From Propionibacteriaceae bacterium (lineage in GTDB: Bacteria; Actinomycetota; Actinomycetes; Propionibacteriales; Propionibacteriaceae), in NCBI GenBank assembly GCA_031272505.1, contig JAISTQ010000054.1:62001-126000 (forward strand): a DNA stretch of 64,000 nt. Reading direction: 5' to 3'. The notes beneath the pieces were generated by a model. The model was not told the DNA's origin. It worked only from the letters and a program-made list of their open reading frames with translations, and did not search any database. The position numbers were made by a program, and so were the translations under genes. Within the stretch, counting starts at the first letter, position 1, and the number at the start of each line of letters is the position of its first letter. This document shows, piece by piece, positions 44,732 to 54,306 of this stretch.

Positions 44732-46075
44732 TTATTCCTTTTGGCCGCAATTGGCGGCTGAAGTGAAAACCAATTTCACCGGCGTCCCAGCCGGCAACGC
44801 GTCGGCGCTGGCCACCACCACCTCGACCGCCCGGGTGAGATGGATCTCCTCGGTGGCTAGGGTGTTCGGCGGAAACTCAGCCTGCGGGGCCACGCTTTGC
44901 ACCGTGCCGGTGGCCGTCTGCCCCCAGTCGGTGGTGATGCAGCTCAGCGCGGCGACTTCCGGCACCTGGCTGGGCGGCAGCCAGACGCGGATCTGCGCGT
45001 CTTGGTCCGGACGCAGGGTGGCCACCGTCGCCCCGGCGGCCAGCACGTCGCCGGGTTGCGGCAGCGTCATCACCGTGCCCGCTTGGCTGGCGGTGATGGT
45101 GAGCTGGGCGCGTTGGCTGGCCCACAGTTCCGGAGCCACGCTGAGGGTGTCGGCCGCCTTGCTGGCCAGCGTCTTCGCCTGCGCCAACTGCACCAGGGCG
45201 TCGTCCAGCTTCGCCTCGGCCTGGTCCAGCTTCTCGGTGTTCGATTTGACGGTGCGCTTCGACTTCTTCAGCTTCTTCTCGGCGGCGGTGAGCTTCTTTT
45301 TGGCCGCCTTCAGTTTGGTTTGCGCGGCCTTGAGCTGTTGCTTCCCGGTGGCGATCTTTTTCAGCCCGGCATTCACCTTGGCCAGCGCCTGCTCGGTGGC
45401 GGTGCGCTGCGGGCCGGGCGGCAGCACCTTGAGCGCGGCCACCAACTGCTTTTTCTGGCTCTTCAGCGTCTTTTCGTTCTTGGCCAGGGTGGTCTGCTGC
45501 TTTGCCAGCGCTTTCTCGGATTTCGCGAGGTCCTTTTTGCCTTTCTTGAGCGTCTTTTCGGCCTTTTTGATCTGCTTTTTGGCGTCGGCGATCTGGTCCC
45601 GCCCTTCCGCGATGTCGTCGCGTTTCTCGTCCAGATCCTTGATCGTCTGCGCCAGCACGCTCACCTGCGCTTTGGCTTCGTCAGCCTGCGCCTGGCCCGC
45701 GCTCCCGGCCAACTCCCACGCCCGGCCGTCAAGCTGCGCCAGCACGTCACCCGCGCTCACCTGCTGCCCGACCTTTACCGGCACCTCGACCACCTGGTAC
45801 CAGGTGGTGTCGGTGTTGACGGCTGGAGCCGACGTGTCGGTATCGCCCAGGGAGTTGCCGATTGACTCGTCCACCTCGGCGTCCTCGTCCTCGGGATCGA
45901 AGTCTTCCTCCGTTTCGGTGAGCGTGATCTCGGTGTCCAACTGCGGATAGGCGAGGATGGGCGCGGAAAGTGTGGTGACGGGCGTGTCCACCGTCCCCAC
46001 ATATTCGGCCTCGGGACTGGCCCCGCACCCAGCCAAGGCAAGCGCCAATGCGCCCAAAAGAGCAAGACGCCGCAC
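44732..46075 (-). CDS. Lipoprotein HlyD-like adaptor with long Lys/Ala coiled coil
   Basis: The 447-residue protein begins with a lipoprotein signal (lipobox LALAGC, Cys near residue 17). A lipoyl-like half (VPVKVGQQVSAGDVLAQLDG) is followed by a coiled-coil region of about 170 residues, extremely rich in Lys, Ala and Gln (roughly residues 130-300), then the second half (TITASQAGTVMTLPQPGDVLAAG) and a beta-barrel-like part. It is the first gene of the exporter operon. The GTG start follows GGAAGGGG, and TATGAT near 46102-46107 is a plausible -10. Two adaptor proteins in one exporter operon is uncommon. Confidence 0.83.
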   Translation of the reverse strand: MRRLALLGALALALAGCGASPEAEYVGTVDTPVTTLSAPILAYPQLDTEITLTETEEDFDPEDEDAEVDESIGNSLGDTDTSAPAVNTDTTWYQVVEVPVKVGQQVSAGDVLAQLDGRAWELAGSAGQAQADEAKAQVSVLAQTIKDLDEKRDDIAEGRDQIADAKKQIKKAEKTLKKGKKDLAKSEKALAKQQTTLAKNEKTLKSQKKQLVAALKVLPPGPQRTATEQALAKVNAGLKKIATGKQQLKAAQTKLKAAKKKLTAAEKKLKKSKRTVKSNTEKLDQAEAKLDDALVQLAQAKTLASKAADTLSVAPELWASQRAQLTITASQAGTVMTLPQPGDVLAAGATVATLRPDQDAQIRVWLPPSQVPEVAALSCITTDWGQTATGTVQSVAPQAEFPPNTLATEEIHLTRAVEVVVASADALPAGTPVKLVFTSAANCGQKE

Positions 46076-46150
46076 AATAACCCCTTCCGCAGGTTGGTTA
46101 AATCATAGGGGAGTTGGCTGTGTTCATAGCTGCCGCTTAGCCAGATTTAG

Positions 46151-46156
46151 TAGGCT
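46151..46156 (+). promoter_or_regulatory. -10 hexamer of a leaderless PrsW-family promoter
   Basis: TAGGCT ends 7 nt before the GTG at 46164. It lies in the divergent gap with the exporter operon. Confidence 0.5.
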
Positions 46157-46163
46157 TACGCGG

Positions 46164-47540
46164 GTGAGTGTAGTTGCCGTCCCCAGCTTGGCTGAACAGC
46201 CATTGCCGTTGCGGCTGCTGCGCTCCAAGTGGACTTGGATCCTGCTGGCGGCCACCGCGCTCTTCGCGCTCTGCCTCTACGACCAATACCAGATGGTGAT
46301 GGGCGACGCCGACGCGGTGGACAATGTGGCGCCCGGCCTCAACTTCTCGGCGGTGAAGATTTCTGCGGGCCTGGCTTTCTGGACGCTGCTCTTCTGGGTG
46401 GTGGTGTTCTTGCTCATCGACCGCTTCCACCCGGCGCGGCCGAACCTGTGGTACCTGTCGCTGGGCTGGGGGATCAGCGTCGCCACCTTCGTCTCTATAT
46501 ATATAAATACCTGGGCTTCGGTGAAGCTGGGGGTGGAGCAGACCGGCGGTGATCCAGCGGCGGCCGCCCGCACCGCCACTTTCATCGCCCCCTTTGTGGA
46601 GGAGGCCGCCAAGGCCACCGTCTTGTTCTGGCTGGCGATTCTGCTGCGCTACCGCATGGTTTCGAAGCTGACGATGATCTCGCTCGCGGGCTTGAGCGCG
46701 GCGGGCTTCGCCTTCACCGAGAACATCATCTACTACTGCCGGGTGATCGTCTATTCCTCGGGGACGATCGCGGTGGGCGATCCGGAATCCGCGCTCACCC
46801 AGATCGTCTGGGCGCGCGGGGTGTTCACCGCCTTCGGGCATCCGCTGTTCACCTGTATGACGGGGTTGGGCATCGCCATCGCGGTGCGCACCCGTTCGAA
46901 GCTGGTGCGGGTGTTGGCCCCGGTGACGGGCTATCTGTTCGCCTCTTTGCTGCACATGCTCTTCAACTCGCAGACCTCCATCAACTCCGAGGACACGCTT
47001 TATATGCTCTATTTCCTGGTGGTGCTGCCGGTGCTGCTCTCCCTGGTGATCGCGCTGATCCGCCAGGAGTTCACGCAGGGAAAGCTGATCAACGCCCGGT
47101 TGACGGATTACGTCCGGATGGGTTGGCTGGCCGATTCCGACCCGGTGGCCTTCGCCAAGATCCGCTACCGCTTCCGGGCGCTGCTGATCGCGCTGCTGCG
47201 CGGCTGGCGGGTTTTCGTGGCCACCGTGCGGATGCAGCGCACCATGACGGAGCTGGCGTACATCCGCGACGCCGAGGCCCGCGGCGTGATGGACGAGGAG
47301 GCCAAGGCCCGCGCCAAGGAGTTGATCCTGCGCATCCAGGGGCTGCGCGCGCTCGCCATCACCGATCCGCGCGGCCTGAAGCTCGGCCTGCCGCCGGTCT
47401 GGAAGAAGCTGAAGGCACTGGTGACCCGCCGCCGTCAACCCGAGTACTCCCAACTGCCGGCTGGCTGGGGCGCACCCTCGGCCTCGGCCACCGATGTCGG
47501 CTACTCGGCCGTCAACCCCACTTGGGATCCGCCCGCGTAA
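46164..47540 (+). CDS. PrsW family intramembrane metalloprotease
   Basis: The 458-residue polytopic protein has the PrsW/Abi-like active-site set: EExxK in APFVEEAAKA, the GFAFTEN motif, a His in FGHPLF and HMLFNS. In Bacillus, PrsW cleaves an anti-sigma factor; the target here is unknown. Eight or so helices are followed by a basic cytoplasmic tail of about 150 residues. The GTG at 46164 was chosen because of the leaderless promoter and because it starts just before the first helix; the longer open frame from 45957 overlaps the divergent gene. Confidence 0.85.
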   Translation: MSVVAVPSLAEQPLPLRLLRSKWTWILLAATALFALCLYDQYQMVMGDADAVDNVAPGLNFSAVKISAGLAFWTLLFWVVVFLLIDRFHPARPNLWYLSLGWGISVATFVSIYINTWASVKLGVEQTGGDPAAAARTATFIAPFVEEAAKATVLFWLAILLRYRMVSKLTMISLAGLSAAGFAFTENIIYYCRVIVYSSGTIAVGDPESALTQIVWARGVFTAFGHPLFTCMTGLGIAIAVRTRSKLVRVLAPVTGYLFASLLHMLFNSQTSINSEDTLYMLYFLVVLPVLLSLVIALIRQEFTQGKLINARLTDYVRMGWLADSDPVAFAKIRYRFRALLIALLRGWRVFVATVRMQRTMTELAYIRDAEARGVMDEEAKARAKELILRIQGLRALAITDPRGLKLGLPPVWKKLKALVTRRRQPEYSQLPAGWGAPSASATDVGYSAVNPTWDPPA

Positions 47541-47648
47541 TTATCCCCAGCCGCGGTCTTTCCGCCCCCGAGTTATCCACAGAAAAAAACTGCTTAACCG
47601 TTTGCGCTACTCCAGCCCTAATTAACCAGGTGACAGAAAGGAGAAGCC
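47541..47648. other. Upstream region of ssb with two DnaA-box-like sites
   Basis: TTATCCACA (47573-47581), a consensus DnaA box, lies about 30 bp after a weaker TTATCCCCA (47542-47550). Two sites alone do not make an origin; they may tie ssb expression to DnaA. An AAAGGAG box precedes the ssb ATG. Confidence 0.3.
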
Positions 47649-48209
47649 ATGGAAGCTTCAGTATGGATGACGGGCCGCATCGGCGGCAGCGTCGATTTTC
47701 GCACCGTCAAAGAAAACACCCCCTGCGCCTCGTTCTCGTTGGCGTGCACTCCCAGCCGGTACCGCGAGGGCGAATGGAAGGATGACGGCACCCTCTGGGT
47801 GCGGGTCTCCTGCTTTGGCCAGTTGGCCAACTCGGTGAAGGCCAGCTTCGCCAAAGGGCAGCCGGTCTTCGCCGCCGGCAAGCTGCGGGTGCGCAAATGG
47901 AAGGATCAGGAGAACCACGAGCGCGAGACCCTGGAGATGACGGCCAGCGCCGTCGGCCACGATCTCACCTTCGGCACCACCGTCTTTTCCAAGCGCAACG
48001 GCAACGGAAACGGCGGCGACACCAACACCAACGGGGAAGCCAACGGCAGCTACGGCGACAACGGCGGCCACCTGCCCCACGGCAACGGCGGCAATGGTTA
48101 TGGCAACGGCTCCAACGGCGCCAGCCCCGCCATTCCCGCAGCCCCCGCCGTCAACCCCATCACCGGCGAAATCTCCACCCCCGCGACCTACACTTCCGAA
48201 ACGGCGTAG
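47649..48209 (+). CDS. ssb: Single-stranded DNA-binding protein
   Basis: The 186-residue protein has an OB fold (about residues 1-115: VWMTGRIGGSVDFR, FSLACTPSRYREGEWKDDGT, WVRVSCFGQLA, KGQPVFAAGKLRVRKW). A Gly/Asn-rich flexible linker follows. The C-terminus (ISTPATYTSETA) lacks the acidic DDDIPF tip of housekeeping SSB, so it looks more like the second, SsbB-type paralogue of actinobacteria. It is not next to rpsF or rplI as the main ssb usually is. Confidence 0.85.
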   Translation: MEASVWMTGRIGGSVDFRTVKENTPCASFSLACTPSRYREGEWKDDGTLWVRVSCFGQLANSVKASFAKGQPVFAAGKLRVRKWKDQENHERETLEMTASAVGHDLTFGTTVFSKRNGNGNGGDTNTNGEANGSYGDNGGHLPHGNGGNGYGNGSNGASPAIPAAPAVNPITGEISTPATYTSETA

Positions 48210-48240
48210 GTACTGATAAGGTAATGACATCGTTAGTACC
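48209..48240. promoter_or_regulatory. Inverted repeat before the antitoxin-like gene
   Basis: GGTACT and AGTACC form a perfect 6-bp inverted repeat separated by 20 bp, 23 nt before the ATG at 48263. Ribbon-helix-helix antitoxins usually bind such sites to repress their own gene, so this is a candidate operator. Confidence 0.35.
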
Positions 48241-48262
48241 TTCACCGACTCGGGAGGCTCAG

Positions 48263-48565
48263 ATGTCCAAGGATGCCGTCTTCACACTGAAACTGGAAAA
48301 GAGCCTGCGCGACGACTTTATGGAAGAAGCCGCAGCTGAACACCGTCCAGCCTCACAGGTGATCCGCGAGCTGATGTATCGCTACATTGAAGAGCGGAGA
48401 ACCAAGCAGTCATCCCAAGACCCGGCCTACCAAGACTATGTCCGGGCGATGATCGCGCAAGGCATCGCGGATTATGAAGCCGGTCGAATCATCTCTAATG
48501 AAGAAGCGAATGACGAGGCGAAACAGTGGCTTACAGAGCTGAAGCGGAGCTCAAGAGGCGCGTGA
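48263..48565 (+). CDS. Ribbon-helix-helix antitoxin-like protein (orphan)
   Basis: The 100-residue protein starts with a RelB/CopG-type DNA-binding fold (AVFTLKLEKSLRDDFMEEAA then ASQVIRELMYRYIEER), followed by a helical toxin-binding-like tail. It should bind DNA as a dimer. No toxin gene follows: an overlapping frame gives only a ~17-codon stub before a stop near 48580, so the toxin may be lost or elsewhere. A GGGAGG box precedes the ATG; an in-frame ATG at 48224 is an alternative start. Confidence 0.7.
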   Translation: MSKDAVFTLKLEKSLRDDFMEEAAAEHRPASQVIRELMYRYIEERRTKQSSQDPAYQDYVRAMIAQGIADYEAGRIISNEEANDEAKQWLTELKRSSRGA

Positions 48566-48585
48566 AAGACAATCCGTAGTGGTGA

Positions 48586-50268
<1,683 letters not shown>

Positions 50269-50348
50269 GTGTCTCCTTAGCGCTGTAATGACCAAAAACT
50301 GATTCTATCGGGGCTAGAGTAGGAATGCTGTTGACGTGAGGAGAACCA

Positions 50349-52187
50349 GTGCCTACTGTTGCGGAAATTTTGGCGGGCAAGCCAGAGACTGTCGGTCAGT
50401 TGATCGAGTGGCGGGTGTCCCATACCCCCTATGCCAGCGCCTTCAAATACCGGGATCGAGACGAACAATGGATCAGCTTGGATTGGCAGGAGACCGGCTT
50501 CCTGATTAAAAAGGTGGCCGCCGCCTTCCTGTCCCTGGGGCTGAAATACGAGGAGCGGGTGGCGATCATCGCCTCCACGCGGATGGAATGGATCCTGGCG
50601 GATCTTGGGGTGAACATGGCCGGTGGGGCCACCACCAGCATCTATCCGAACACCGCCGGGGAGGATTTCGACCACATCATGCTGGATTCGGAATCCTGCT
50701 TCGCGGTGGCCGAGAACGCCGATCAGCTCTTGAAGCTGTTCCAGTCCACCAAGGCGATCAAGAAGGTCCGCAAGATCATCTTGCTGGACGGCGAGAACAA
50801 GTCCGACATGGTGATCACCTGGAACGAGTTCCTGGAGTTGGGCGAGCAGGCCCTAGAGGAAAACCCGGAGATCGTCGCCGCCGCCCAAAAGGACATCACC
50901 GCGGACACGCTGGCCACCTTGGTCTACACCTCGGGCACCACCGGGATGCCCAAGGGCGTGGAGCTGGTGCATCGCGCCTGGGTGTATGAGGCCTTTTCCA
51001 TCGAGACGCTGAAGCTGATCGCCCCGAACGCGGTGCTCTACCTGTGGCTGCCGCTCTCGCATGTGTTCGGCAAGGATCTGGTGGCCGCGCAGCTCGGCAT
51101 CGGGTTCTGCTCGGCCGTCGACGGCCGGGTGGACAAGATCCTGGAGGGCTTGGGCGAGGTCAAACCCGACGTGATGTGCGGCGCCCCCCGGATTTTCGAG
51201 AAAGTCCGCGCCGCCGTCATGCTTTCCTTCCCGCGCAAGAGCGCCAAGGGCCGGATCGCCCGCTGGGCCTTCGCGGTGGGCCGTGATTCGCGCCCCTACC
51301 GGCTGGCGGGCAAGCCGCTGCCGAAGCGCCTGGCCACCCAGTACGCGCTGGCTGACAAGCTGGTCTTCTCCACTTTGAAGGAGAAGATGGGCGGCAACAT
51401 CAAGTTCTTCGTGTCCGGCTCGGCGAAGCTGTCGTCGCAGGTGTTGGGCTGGTTCTATTCGGCGGGCATCACCATCATCGAGGGCTACGGTTTGACGGAG
51501 ACCACCGCCGTCTCCACCGTCGGCCATTGGAACGATCCGCATTTCGGCACGGTCGGCTGGCCGCTGCCGGGCACCGAGGTGAAGATCGCGGACGACGGCG
51601 AGATCCTGCTCAAGGGCCCGGCGGTGATGCGCGGCTACCACAAGCTCCCGGATTTGACGAAGGAATCCTTGATCGACGGCTGGTTCCACACCGGCGACAT
51701 CGGCCATCTGGACGAAAGCGGCTCCCTGGTGATCACTGACCGCAAGAAGGATCTGCTGAAGACCTCGGGCGGCAAGTATGTGGCCCCCGCCAAGGTGGAG
51801 ACGGTGGTCGCCGCCTCCGTCCCCTATGTCTCGCAGGTGGTGGCGATCGGCGATGGCCGCAAGTACATCTCCGCGCTGCTCACCATGGACCGCCCGGCGG
51901 TGCTGCAGTGGGCCGAGCGGCACGGCATGGGGGAGCGCACCTTCCAGGACATCATCGATTCGGAGGAATTCCAGAAGGCGATCGCGGCGGGCATCGAGCG
52001 CGCGAACGCGAAGCTGGAGCACTGGGAGACGGTGAAGCGCTTTGCGATCCTGGCCCAGGAGTTTGGCGTCGCCGACGGCGGCGTCACCCCGTCGATGAAG
52101 ATCCGCCGCGCGGTGATCAGCCAGCGTTACGCCAAGGTGGTGGAGTCGCTCTACGATTCCGATCCGGTGGTGGATCTGCCCCAATAA
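50349..52187 (+). CDS. Long-chain fatty acid--CoA ligase
   Basis: The 612-residue AMP-forming ligase activates a fatty acid with ATP and CoA. Motifs: P-loop YTSGTTGMPKG (about residue 193), YGLTETTAVST, GWFHTGDIGHLDE and the C-terminal-domain DRKKDLLKTSGGKYVAP. It matches FadD15-type long-chain ligases of actinobacteria; the chain-length preference is not readable. The GTG start follows GAGGAG. It is divergent from ettA and followed by an acyl-CoA thioesterase, which hydrolyses the same class of product. Confidence 0.9.
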   Translation: MPTVAEILAGKPETVGQLIEWRVSHTPYASAFKYRDRDEQWISLDWQETGFLIKKVAAAFLSLGLKYEERVAIIASTRMEWILADLGVNMAGGATTSIYPNTAGEDFDHIMLDSESCFAVAENADQLLKLFQSTKAIKKVRKIILLDGENKSDMVITWNEFLELGEQALEENPEIVAAAQKDITADTLATLVYTSGTTGMPKGVELVHRAWVYEAFSIETLKLIAPNAVLYLWLPLSHVFGKDLVAAQLGIGFCSAVDGRVDKILEGLGEVKPDVMCGAPRIFEKVRAAVMLSFPRKSAKGRIARWAFAVGRDSRPYRLAGKPLPKRLATQYALADKLVFSTLKEKMGGNIKFFVSGSAKLSSQVLGWFYSAGITIIEGYGLTETTAVSTVGHWNDPHFGTVGWPLPGTEVKIADDGEILLKGPAVMRGYHKLPDLTKESLIDGWFHTGDIGHLDESGSLVITDRKKDLLKTSGGKYVAPAKVETVVAASVPYVSQVVAIGDGRKYISALLTMDRPAVLQWAERHGMGERTFQDIIDSEEFQKAIAAGIERANAKLEHWETVKRFAILAQEFGVADGGVTPSMKIRRAVISQRYAKVVESLYDSDPVVDLPQ

Positions 52188-52223
52188 TCTGATCCGCTGC
52201 GCACTGTTTTCGCCCAAGCGGGC

Positions 52224-52229
52224 TACCCT
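52224..52229 (+). promoter_or_regulatory. -10 hexamer of a leaderless thioesterase promoter
   Basis: TACCCT ends 6 nt before the ATG at 52236; no Shine-Dalgarno sequence is present. Confidence 0.45.
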
Positions 52230-52235
52230 AGTGCT

Positions 52236-53249
52236 ATGTCTTTCACGACGCAGGTCCCGATCCGCTGGGTCGATCTGGATGCCCAAGGGCATGTGAACAA
52301 CGCCGTCATCCCCGAGTACGCGCTGCAGGCTTGGGTGGCTTTTCTGACGGACGGCGGCCGCACCGAGCTGCTCAACGAGCTGGAGGTGCTGAAGGCGCAG
52401 GTGCAGTTCCTCGCGCCCATCCCGTTCTCCACCACGCCGATCACCGTCGAGTTGTCGGTGCTCGGGGTGACGGGCTTTCGCGCCCGGGTGGATTTCGTGA
52501 TGAAGACCGGCGCCCGGCGGGTGGCCTTGGTGCGCGCCACGCTCGGCTTCGCGGAGGCGGACGAGAGTAAATCGCTGACGGATCAGCAGCGCGCTTGGTT
52601 CGCCCACCACATCGTCCCGCATGGGACGGGCACCCAGGTGTTGACGGAAAAGCAGGTGAGCACCTCGGTGGAGGTGGCCCGCGAGAAGTCCCGCTCCGGT
52701 GAGCGCACCGCCATTGACGCGCTGGCGGCCTTGGTGTCGGGGGAGCAGCCGGTCACCGATTCCACCATCGAGCTGCACACGTCGGCCACCGATCCGTTCC
52801 CTCCCTTCCCGAATTGGCGGGTCGGCCCGGAGGCCTATGAGTACGATTTCGCGCTCCGCTACACCGACATCACCACCACCGGGCGGATCTCCCCGGTGGC
52901 GCTGTTCAAGATGGTCGCCGAGGCGCGGGTGCGGATGAACCCGCAGGACAACGGCAAGACCCGCATGGAGGAAGCGGCCGAGGCGGAGATGGTGTGGCTG
53001 GTGGTCCGCCAGGACGCCGAATACCTCGCCCCGATCCCTTACGCCGAGGAGCCGTTGAAGGTGCGCACCGCCTACGCCCGCGTCGGCAACACCTCGCTCA
53101 CCCTGGTCGCCCAGATCGAGCTGGACGGCGAGGCGCTGGCCCGCACCACCACCGTCCTCGTCGCCGCCGACTCCGCCGGCACCCCCATCCCCGTCCCCGA
53201 CTCCATCGCCGAAGGCATCAACATCTGGCCCGCCACCGTCGCCATCTGA
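52236..53249 (+). CDS. Double-hotdog acyl-CoA thioesterase
   Basis: The 337-residue protein has two hotdog domains. The first begins VPIRWVDLDAQGHVNNAVIPEY, with the catalytic Asp and the GHVNN turn of 4-hydroxybenzoyl-CoA-type thioesterases. The second starts near residue 205 (YDFALRYTDITTTGRISPVAL) with a degenerate GHVNN site. Such fused proteins act on acyl-CoA or acyl-carrier substrates; the exact one is unknown. Confidence 0.82.
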   Translation: MSFTTQVPIRWVDLDAQGHVNNAVIPEYALQAWVAFLTDGGRTELLNELEVLKAQVQFLAPIPFSTTPITVELSVLGVTGFRARVDFVMKTGARRVALVRATLGFAEADESKSLTDQQRAWFAHHIVPHGTGTQVLTEKQVSTSVEVAREKSRSGERTAIDALAALVSGEQPVTDSTIELHTSATDPFPPFPNWRVGPEAYEYDFALRYTDITTTGRISPVALFKMVAEARVRMNPQDNGKTRMEEAAEAEMVWLVVRQDAEYLAPIPYAEEPLKVRTAYARVGNTSLTLVAQIELDGEALARTTTVLVAADSAGTPIPVPDSIAEGINIWPATVAI

Positions 53250-53257
53250 CACTGCCT

Positions 53258-53280
53258 GAGCGAACGAAGTGAGCGAAGAC
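53258..53280 (+). repeat. Remnant R6 of the palindromic element family
   Basis: Only the end module remains (GAGCGAACGAAGTGAGCGAAG). It is directly followed by the 18-bp operator-like palindrome, the same order as at R7. Confidence 0.5.
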
Positions 53281-53283
53281 CAT

Positions 53284-53301
53284 ATGGGGAAACATCCCCA
53301 T
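53284..53301. promoter_or_regulatory. Operator-like palindrome copy 1 (before FHA gene)
   Basis: ATGGGGA-AACA-TCCCCAT: perfect 7-bp arms and a 4-bp spacer, about 60 bp before the FHA-like gene start and upstream of a TATGCT box at about 53325-53330. Confidence 0.55.
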
Positions 53302-53360
53302 AGCCATCTGTAGACCGCGAGCACTATGCTCTTACCAGACAGGCAAGCGAAGGGATTGTG

Positions 53361-54077
53361 ATGGCCCAAGAGATCATTCCGTTGACGTTGTTTTTCGAGG
53401 GGGAGTCGGTGGAAGTGCCGTCCGACGCCCCTTTCTACATCGGGCGGGAGGGTGATTTCGTCCCCGACGAGAACCCGTACCTGCATCGCCGCGCGCTGGA
53501 GATCGTCTTCGCGCACGGCATCTGGTGGCTGACGAACACCGGCTCGCACATCTCCGTCACCGTCTCTGATCCGCACACCAGCGCCCACACCTGGCTCACC
53601 CCCGGCGCCCGCACCCCCCTGATGTTCGACGAGACGATGGTCTCCTTCACCGCCGGGCCGTGGGAATACGAGATGACGATCCACAACGCGGTGCCGCTGT
53701 GGCAGTACGGCTTCTCCATCAGTTCGCAGGGCGGCAGCACCACCATCGGCGCGGTCACCCTCACCCGCAGCCAGAAGCAGTTGATCGTGGCGCTCGCCGA
53801 GCCCGCGCTCCGCCGCGAGGGGACTGGCTCGTCCGTCGTCCCCACCAACGCGGCCGCCGCTGAGCGGCTCGGGTGGGCCCGCACCCGCTTCAACCGCAAG
53901 CTGGACAACGTCTGCGACAAGCTGGACATGCTCGGCGTTGACGGGCTGCACGGGGGCACCACCGGCCACGCCACCAACCGCCGCGCCCGCCTGGTGGAGT
54001 TCGCGCTCTCCGCCGGGCTGGTCACCCCAGTGGATCTGCTGCTGTTGGACGAATCGGTGCCTGATGATGAAGAGTGA
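53361..54077 (+). CDS. FHA-like domain protein with C-terminal helical DNA-binding-like part
   Basis: The 238-residue protein has an N-terminal beta-rich segment resembling a forkhead-associated domain (FYIGREGDF, then HRRALEIVFAHGIWWLTNTG, about residues 25-70), which would bind phosphothreonine. The usual FHA Ser/His after the Arg-loop is only partly recognisable. After TRSQKQLIVALAEPALRREG (about 135-155) comes a winged-helix-like segment (NAAAAERLGWARTRFNRKLDNVCDKL). The pairing suggests a phosphorylation-responsive regulator, which is an inference. The ATG at 53361 follows GAAGGGA; a GTG 3 nt upstream is possible. The palindrome at 53284 lies in its promoter. Confidence 0.65.
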   Translation: MAQEIIPLTLFFEGESVEVPSDAPFYIGREGDFVPDENPYLHRRALEIVFAHGIWWLTNTGSHISVTVSDPHTSAHTWLTPGARTPLMFDETMVSFTAGPWEYEMTIHNAVPLWQYGFSISSQGGSTTIGAVTLTRSQKQLIVALAEPALRREGTGSSVVPTNAAAAERLGWARTRFNRKLDNVCDKLDMLGVDGLHGGTTGHATNRRARLVEFALSAGLVTPVDLLLLDESVPDDEE

Positions 54078-54175
54078 AAAAAGTCGTTGGAGTTAGCGAA
54101 ACTTTTTACATCTCATTTAACGAGACAGGAAACCTAATAACGCTCAGGATTTCTTTACTTTTCCCTCTAGACGAC

Positions 54176-54306
54176 TAAACTGGTTACATCGCGAGGGGGG
54201 TTGTACCTCGGTCAGCTTCGAAGTTGTAGCTAACTGAGGGAAGAGGCAATCTCCTGACCGTGCTTGTACTTAGACGTGCAAGCCCATCCAATTACCAGGA
54301 GTTTCT
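54176..54306 (+). promoter_or_regulatory. Promoter and structured ~120-nt leader of the GH3 gene
   Basis: TAAACT at 54176-54181 is a likely -10, placing the RNA start near 54188. The leader can form CGAGG/CCTCG (54192-54196 with 54206-54210), an alternative long-range stem CGGTCAG/CTGACCG (54209-54215 with 54254-54260) and a hairpin GCTTGTA/TGCAAGC (54262-54268 with 54277-54283), followed by an AGGAG box at 54297-54301. The first two stems share bases, so they are mutually exclusive. I do not recognise a known riboswitch class. Confidence 0.4.

Noticed and set aside
47542..47581. Chromosomal replication origin near ssb
   Set aside because: Only two DnaA-box-like sites, no AT-rich unwinding region and no dnaA/dnaN/gyr genes nearby.
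50853..53969. Very long minus-strand open frame (1038 codons), and similar ones at 55324-58611 and 17255-19294
   Set aside because: They run antisense to well-recognised genes (acyl-CoA ligase, GH3, NuoG), are rich in His/Gly/Arg/Asp, and show no family motifs; they are by-products of high GC codon bias.
54188..54306. GH3 leader as a c-di-GMP, c-di-AMP (ydaO), cobalamin or SAM riboswitch
   Set aside because: The conserved core sequences of these classes that I know do not appear; only generic stems are seen.
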